From: Streptomyces fuscichromogenes | Lineage (GTDB): Bacteria > Actinomycetota > Actinomycetes > Streptomycetales > Streptomycetaceae | Length of the DNA stretch: 64,000 bases | Direction: 5' to 3' | Assembly (NCBI RefSeq): GCF_014645815.1 | Contig: NZ_BMML01000003.1 | Span: 496,001 to 560,000 of the forward strand | In this document: in pieces, positions 59,463 through 64,000 of the stretch | Layout: each line of letters begins with the position of its first letter | Numbering within the stretch: the first letter of the stretch is position 1 | Notes under the pieces: generated by a model | What the model was told of the DNA's origin: nothing | Seen by the model: only the letters and a program-made list of their open reading frames with translations | Database searches by the model: none | Program-made: the position numbers and the translations under genes

Positions 59463-60659
59463 ATGGACTTCAGCACCGTCGAGCTCGCGCCCGAGCAGTC
59501 GGCGTTCCTGGAGGAGGTCCGTGACTTCCTCGACGAGGTCATGATCCCTGGGGTGCACGAGCACGAGCGGTCCACCGGCGACGGGTTTCACGAGGAGGTG
59601 CATCGGGCCCTCGGTGCCCGGGGCTGGCTGTTCCCCTCCTGGCCGACCGAGGAGGGAGGCGCCGGCCTGGACCCGGTCCGCCGTCGCATCCTCGCACTGG
59701 AGCTGGAGCGGTACCGGGTCCCGCACGTCACACTGAGCACCACCGCACTGGTGTGGGCGGCCGTCGCCCGGTTCGCGGAACCCGCCCTGGCAGCTGAACT
59801 CAAACCCGGGGTGGCGGCGGGCGGCGTCCGCTTCTGCCTCGGCTACAGCGACCCGGAGGGCGGTTCGGACATCGCCGCCACGTACCTGCGTGCCGTCAGG
59901 GAGGGCGAGGACTGGATTCTCAACGGCGCGAAGATGTTCACCACGGGCGCGCACAACTGCCAGTACACCTTCCTCGTCACCCGCACCGACGCGAGCGCGC
60001 CCAAGCACAAGGGCCTCACCATGTTCCTCGTCCCGTTGGCCCTGCCGGGCGTGGAGATACAGGCGATCCGAACCTACGGGGGTGAGCGGACCAACGCCGT
60101 CTACTACACGGACGTCCGGGTGCCCGACCGCTACCGCCTGGGCGAAGTGAACGAGGGGTGGGGTGTGCTGCGCGGGCCGCTCGACGCGGAACACGGCGCG
60201 GGAAGGGAGACGGACGGTCTCTCGGATGTGTGCCAGGGCCGGGTGTTCCTCTGGGAGTTCGAGCGTGCGCTTGAAGCCACGATCGGCTGGGCGAGGCGGT
60301 CGGTGCGTCCGGACGGCACACCGGTCGCCGACGATCCCGCATTCCTGGATCGGCTGGGGCGGCAGATCGTCGAGTTGGAGGCCGCCGTCGTCACCCCCGG
60401 CCCCATGGGCCGGATCAAAGGGTCGCTCACGCTCATCGAAGGCGTGGCCGAACTCGTGGACCTGGTGGGTCCCGAGGCGCTGCTGGCGTACTCCGCCGAC
60501 GGGGCGCCGGCGGCGGGAGAACTGGACTTCGCCCACCGCTGGGCCCAGGGCACGGCCACCTACGGCGGAACGATCGAGGTGTTCAAGAACATCGTCGCCC
60601 AGCATGTGCTCGGACTCCCGCGGGCGACGTACCCGGGCAGTAAGGCTCTGGTGCGCTGA
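59463..60659 (+). CDS. acyl-CoA dehydrogenase, long partner subunit
   Basis: A 398-residue acyl-CoA dehydrogenase. Visible are FCLGYSDPEGGSDIAATYLRAV, NGAKMFTTGAHNCQYTFLVTRT and the FAD-contact end GGTIEVFKNIVAQHVLGLPR. It is paired with 58370 in the manner of heterotetrameric FadE enzymes. ATG 23 bases after the upstream stop with AGAGGGCAGGACG. Together with the KstD-like enzyme and enoyl-CoA hydratase across the divergent promoter it forms a second beta-oxidation-like block. Confidence 0.93.
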   Translation: MDFSTVELAPEQSAFLEEVRDFLDEVMIPGVHEHERSTGDGFHEEVHRALGARGWLFPSWPTEEGGAGLDPVRRRILALELERYRVPHVTLSTTALVWAAVARFAEPALAAELKPGVAAGGVRFCLGYSDPEGGSDIAATYLRAVREGEDWILNGAKMFTTGAHNCQYTFLVTRTDASAPKHKGLTMFLVPLALPGVEIQAIRTYGGERTNAVYYTDVRVPDRYRLGEVNEGWGVLRGPLDAEHGAGRETDGLSDVCQGRVFLWEFERALEATIGWARRSVRPDGTPVADDPAFLDRLGRQIVELEAAVVTPGPMGRIKGSLTLIEGVAELVDLVGPEALLAYSADGAPAAGELDFAHRWAQGTATYGGTIEVFKNIVAQHVLGLPRATYPGSKALVR

Positions 60660-60750
60660 TGCGGTCCTGCCACGCCGCGCAGCGAGACAAATGCTCTCAT
60701 TGATATAAAAAATCTGGTATCGCGCTGGGACGAGCCGTACGGAGCGCCGC

Positions 60751-61620
60751 ATGAGACTGGCCCTGCACCTGAATGACTACACACACCTCGGCAGGCCGAA
60801 GGAGATGGGTCCGGCGCTCGCCCGCATCGCCCGCACCGCCGAAGACGTCGGATTCGCCCGGCTGAGCGCGACCGACCACTTCTGGCAGATCAGCCAGCTG
60901 GGTGAGGAGGACGAGCCGATGCTGGAGGTGTACTCGGTGTTGGCCTTTCTCGCTGGGCACACCTCGACCATCGAACTACAGGCGCTCGTCACGGCCGCGA
61001 CCTACCGCGCACCCGGTCTGCTCGGCAAGACCGTCACGACCCTGGACGTCCTCTCCGGCGGCCGCGCCCTGCTGGGCATCGGTACGGGGTGGAACGAGCA
61101 GGAGGCGACGGGGCTCGGACTTCCCTTCGACGGCCACGACGGCCGCTACGAGCGGCTTGAGGAGACACTCCGGATCTGCCTGCAGATGTGGAGCGGCAGT
61201 GACGCGGCCTTCGAGGATCAGCACTACCGGTTGGGCAGCACGCTCAGCGTGCCGCGGCCCGTCTCCGACCCACGCCCGCGGATCGTCGTCGGCGGTGGTG
61301 GCGAACTGAGGACGCTCAAACTGGCTGCGAAGTACGCCGACGCGATGAACGTGTGGGGCGGCCCGGAAGCGGGCCAGAAGATCACGCGGCTTCGCGAGCG
61401 ATGCGAGGAAGTGGGAAGAGACCACACGGAGATCGAGAAGACCGCCCTGTGGCCTCTGGACGCGGAAGGCCCCCAGGGCACGGACCGGCTGCTGCAGGAG
61501 TTGCGCCGCCTGCACGACCTCGGGTTCAGCACGGTGTACGGCGCCGTGCCCGGCATCCGCTCCGCAGCGCAACTGGAGGTCATCGGTTCGAAGGTGATCC
61601 CCGAGACCAGCAGTTGGTGA
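60751..61620 (+). CDS. LLM-class F420-dependent oxidoreductase
   Basis: A 289-residue luciferase-like TIM-barrel protein. Blocks are LSATDHFWQISQLG, ATYRAPGLLGKTVTTLDVLSGGRALLGIGTGWNEQEA and LSVPRPVSDPRPRIVVGGGG. The TIGR03560-like layout favours F420 as cofactor. An A+T-rich patch at 60700-60720 (TTGATATAAAAAATC) upstream is a likely promoter. It differs clearly from the 46390 luciferase-like gene. The substrate is unknown; it probably acts on the same pathway as the acyl-CoA dehydrogenases upstream. Confidence 0.9.
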   Translation: MRLALHLNDYTHLGRPKEMGPALARIARTAEDVGFARLSATDHFWQISQLGEEDEPMLEVYSVLAFLAGHTSTIELQALVTAATYRAPGLLGKTVTTLDVLSGGRALLGIGTGWNEQEATGLGLPFDGHDGRYERLEETLRICLQMWSGSDAAFEDQHYRLGSTLSVPRPVSDPRPRIVVGGGGELRTLKLAAKYADAMNVWGGPEAGQKITRLRERCEEVGRDHTEIEKTALWPLDAEGPQGTDRLLQELRRLHDLGFSTVYGAVPGIRSAAQLEVIGSKVIPETSSW

Positions 61621-61700
61621 CTCCTGCCGGCCGGTCCGGCTGTGCCGCCCCATCGAGAAGGATCCACGATCGAGAAGGATCCGCGTAGGAAGGATTCGGC

Positions 61701-62960
61701 ATGAACCTCCAAGACATGATCTTGGTGAGCATCGACGACCATGTGGTCGAACCCCCGGACATGTTCCGCAACCACGTGCCGGAGAAATACCGGGACCTGG
61801 CGCCGAAGAGCATCGTCGACGAGAACGGCTTCGAGAAGTGGTGGTTCCAGGGGAACGCCATGGGCACCGTCGGCCTCAACGCCGTAGTGGGATGGCCGAA
61901 CGAGGAATGGGGCCTCAATCCCTCGACCTTCGCGGAGATGCGCCCCGCCTGCTACGACGTCCACCAGCGGGTCCGCGACATGAACCGCAACGGGATCCTG
62001 GCGTCGATGTGCTTCCCGTCGTTCGCCGGCTTCAGCGCCAAGTTCTTTCAGCAGGCGAAGGACAAGGATCTCTCGCTCGTCATGCTGAAGGCCTACAACG
62101 ACTGGCACATCGACGAGTGGTGCGCGGCCTACCCGGGCCGGTTCATCCCGTGCGCCATCATGCCGGTGTGGGATCCGCAGGACCTGGTCCAGGAACTGCG
62201 GCGGGTTGCGGCCAAGGGCGCCAGGGCCGTCACCATGCCGGAGCTGCCGCACCTCCAGGGACTGCCCAGCTACCACGACCTCGAATACTGGGGCCCGTTC
62301 TTCGAGACCGTGTCCGAGCTGGGCATCGTGATGTGCCTGCACATCGGGATGGGCTTCGCGGCCATCAACAGCGCCCCCGACGCGCCGATCGACAACATGA
62401 TCATCCTGGCCACCCAGGTGTCGACCTTCGCCGCCCAGGACCTGCTGTGGGGCGGGGCCATGCACAAGTACCCCGACCTCAAGATCGCCTGGTCGGAGGC
62501 CGGGATCGGCTGGATCCCGTTCTACCTGGACCGGTGCGACCGCCACTACACCAACCAGCGGTGGCTCCGTCACGACTTCGGCGGGAAGTTGCCCAGTGAG
62601 ACATTCCGTGATCACTCACTCGCCTGTTATGTCACCGATCCCACGGCGCTCAAGGTCCGCCACGAGATCGGCATCGACAACATCGCATGGGAGTGCGACT
62701 ACCCGCACTCGGACTCGATCTGGCCCAACGCGCCCGAGTTCGTGCTGAACGAACTGAACGGCGCCGGCGTCGGCGACGACGAGATGCACAAGATCCTCTG
62801 GCAGAACACCTGCCGGTTCTTCGGGCTCGATCCGTTCCAGCACATCTCCCGCCCCGCGGCCACCGTCGGTGCACTGCGTGCCCTGTCGCCCGACGTGGAC
62901 ACCACCGTCCGCTCCAAGCACGAGTGGCGCAAGTTGTACGAACTGAGCGGCGCATCGTGA
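61701..62960 (+). CDS. metal-dependent amidohydrolase family protein (TIM barrel)
   Basis: A 419-residue amidohydrolase-2-type protein. SIDDHVVEPPDMF supplies the first metal-binding residues, and later ligands are likely in MCLHIGMGF and WECDYPHSDSIWP. Similar actinobacterial genes lie in aromatic and steroid catabolic clusters and include decarboxylases and C-C hydrolases as well as amidases, so a decarboxylase or ring-cleavage role is possible. Ribosome site AGGAAGGATT before the ATG. It lies 80 bases after the luciferase-like gene. Confidence 0.88.
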   Translation: MNLQDMILVSIDDHVVEPPDMFRNHVPEKYRDLAPKSIVDENGFEKWWFQGNAMGTVGLNAVVGWPNEEWGLNPSTFAEMRPACYDVHQRVRDMNRNGILASMCFPSFAGFSAKFFQQAKDKDLSLVMLKAYNDWHIDEWCAAYPGRFIPCAIMPVWDPQDLVQELRRVAAKGARAVTMPELPHLQGLPSYHDLEYWGPFFETVSELGIVMCLHIGMGFAAINSAPDAPIDNMIILATQVSTFAAQDLLWGGAMHKYPDLKIAWSEAGIGWIPFYLDRCDRHYTNQRWLRHDFGGKLPSETFRDHSLACYVTDPTALKVRHEIGIDNIAWECDYPHSDSIWPNAPEFVLNELNGAGVGDDEMHKILWQNTCRFFGLDPFQHISRPAATVGALRALSPDVDTTVRSKHEWRKLYELSGAS

Positions 62961-63069
62961 CCGTTCACCGCACGACGGTCGCTCGCGTACGACGCCGCTC
63001 AGCACTCGGACCGTGGCGGCCGGTCTCGCGGGCCGGAGTTCTCGCGCGAATCAAGTAAGGAAGGGTGAG

Positions 63070-63390
63070 ATGCCGTTCTCATCATCCGCCGGCGACCGGA
63101 CCGACCTGGTCGTCGAACTGGACCGACTCGACCGTGATGTCATCGCCCTGTTGAAGCGGCGTGTAGAGATGGCGATGGCGATGGACGCCACATCCTCGCC
63201 GACTGCGGTGGACGAGCACGAGTCGAGGGCCATGGACCTGTACCGCGGCGAGTTCGGAGGCCCCGGCGAACTCCTCGCTCGCGCGGTACTCAACCTGTGC
63301 GGCATCAAGCGGCGGCCGCCCCAGCAGTTCCGGCACTCCCTCCTGCCGAGAATGACCTCGGCAGGTCACCCGGATGCCACGCACGAGTGA
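63070..63390 (+). CDS. small chorismate-mutase-fold (AroQ-like) protein
   Basis: A 106-residue protein. The helix ELDRLDRDVIALLKRRVEMAMAM matches the opening of AroQ-type chorismate mutases (I-D-x-L-D-x-(I/L)-L-L-x-R). The later helices keep LLARAVLNLCGIKRR, but the second catalytic stretch (usually R-x2-K around 35-40) is not obvious. It may be a diverged mutase or a small regulatory protein of that fold. The ATG at 63070 follows AAGGAAGGGTGAG. It stands alone after the amidohydrolase. Confidence 0.5.
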   Translation: MPFSSSAGDRTDLVVELDRLDRDVIALLKRRVEMAMAMDATSSPTAVDEHESRAMDLYRGEFGGPGELLARAVLNLCGIKRRPPQQFRHSLLPRMTSAGHPDATHE

Positions 63391-63900
63391 AGTGACCCGT
63401 GGCGGCTGATGCGTTCAGGATCGCACGGGTCGGCTTCGCAGGCTTCGTGTGATCATTGCCGGTCGGCGGCGACCAGAGGGGCGAGCCGCAGGGAGGCCGG
63501 CTCGTCCTGGCAAGCCTGTTCTGCGGTGCTCGGGAACGGCGACCGGGACTGTGCGGATGCCAAGGCCGGCCCGCAGCGGGGCAGCAGAGCGGCCGACCCC
63601 ACAGCCAGGGTGCGAGTGCGCCCCCCTCCACCGGGTAGCGAGGGGCGACCTCAAGCCCCAGGCCGACGGCGTCGGACAGTTCGCCGAAGCCGTAGCCCGC
63701 GGTCGGTTCCTCTTGGAACCCCCGGGCAGGCAACTCATTGCCGACCTCCACGGAATCCAGCGGGAAGTGCCCGGCCATGGGGCAGGCGGGCCATGACGCG
63801 ACCGGGTAACAGGTCGGCTGCTGACCATCGGGCGGAATCGACGCCACCCCGAAGTGCTCGGTGAGAACGGCGATCTTGCGTGGGTCGTCCGGGTGAACCG
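63391..63900. other. 510-base region without a recognised gene
   Basis: Open frames run on both strands, for example a minus-strand stretch around 63305-63847, but none resembles a known family and none has a good start. A weak 8-bp stem with a 22-base loop (63394-63431, GACCCGTG and complement) just after the small gene could be its terminator. Confidence 0.4.
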
Positions 63901-63937
63901 CAGTACGGTCGAACGGCTCTGCCGTTCGACCGTACTG
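63901..63937. terminator. 16-bp perfect hairpin, probable terminator
   Basis: CAGTACGGTCGAACGG and its exact complement are separated by CTCTG. It lies 24 bases downstream of the stop of the minus-strand gene that enters from the right edge, the expected place for its terminator. No T-tract on either strand. Confidence 0.75.
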
Positions 63938-63960
63938 GGATTGCGGGGAGCGGGAAGTGG

Positions 63961-64000
63961 TCAGGCGGCCTGGCCTGCCTCGACCGTGTCGATCCGACGA
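63961..64000 (-). CDS. unidentified gene, last 12 codons only
   Basis: The minus strand reads RRIDTVEAGQAA followed by TGA at 63963-63961. The codon pattern (G/C in most third positions) and the strong hairpin just beyond support a real gene end. Nothing can be said about function because the rest lies outside the window. Confidence 0.5.
   Translation of the reverse strand, partial: RRIDTVEAGQAA

Noticed and set aside
1..64000. CRISPR array, rRNA or tRNA genes
   Set aside because: No regularly spaced repeats and no rRNA-like or cloverleaf-like segment were noticed on reading; a dedicated tRNA search was not possible.

Overview
The window is high-G+C, densely coded actinobacterial DNA, most likely from a Streptomyces or close relative. 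GTG and TTG starts, ATGA/GTGA coupled stop-starts, two large ATPase/LuxR regulators, a mycofactocin-type SDR, F420-type luciferase-like monooxygenases and a palindromic mini-element all fit that source. No rRNA, tRNA or CRISPR array was seen.

Region by region. 1-60 is the start of an XRE-type regulator on the minus strand. 433-5010 is a plus-strand run of alcohol dehydrogenase, DHA2 exporter, aldo/keto reductase and a second dehydrogenase, closed by a hairpin shared with a convergent third dehydrogenase (5082-6122). 6.3-35.5 kb is a large catabolic island. It holds acyl-CoA ligase, CaiB CoA-transferase, enoyl-CoA hydratase, aldehyde dehydrogenases, a mycofactocin-type SDR, a P450 with two ferredoxins and a ferredoxin reductase, a DUF35-thiolase fusion, two MaoC-like hydratases, a thioesterase, a Rieske oxygenase, an E1-alpha/E1-beta/lipoyl/[2Fe-2S] cassette, a separate thiolase and DUF35 pair, a paired acyl-CoA dehydrogenase and an ADP-forming acyl-CoA synthetase. 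Together they look like activation, hydroxylation, beta-oxidation-like and retro-aldol shortening of a cyclic or terpenoid/steroid-like acid; the substrate cannot be read from sequence. A matching satellite lies at 55.7-63 kb: enoyl-CoA hydratase, a 3-ketosteroid-dehydrogenase-like flavoprotein, a second acyl-CoA dehydrogenase pair, a luciferase-like monooxygenase and an amidohydrolase. The two blocks share a 20-base motif at their divergent promoters.

35.6-37.3 kb is a gene graveyard with remnants of a PTS sugar permease and a GH42 beta-galactosidase. A secreted sialidase-like protein with a ricin-type lectin tail follows (37.4-39.2 kb). 39.6-47.3 kb is a TetR-controlled sulfation operon: sulfotransferase, a DUF7064/7065-like protein, CysD, CysNC, CysQ and a luciferase-like monooxygenase. 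It makes PAPS and clears PAP but contains no sulfate-reduction genes.

47.7-48.2 kb is a chimeric scar joining the 5' end of a copy of the exporter (1.6 kb) to the 3' end and flank of a copy of the acyl-CoA synthetase (35.5 kb), in the same order and orientation. It looks like an internally deleted second copy of the island.

48.3-55.5 kb holds the most striking gene: a secreted protein (51145-53076) with an N-terminal ribosome-inactivating (rRNA N-glycosidase) domain, all five catalytic residues visible, fused to a C-terminal pectin methylesterase. Two paralogous ATPase/LuxR regulators flank it. The right edge carries a small chorismate-mutase-like protein, a strong 16-bp hairpin and the last codons of a minus-strand gene.
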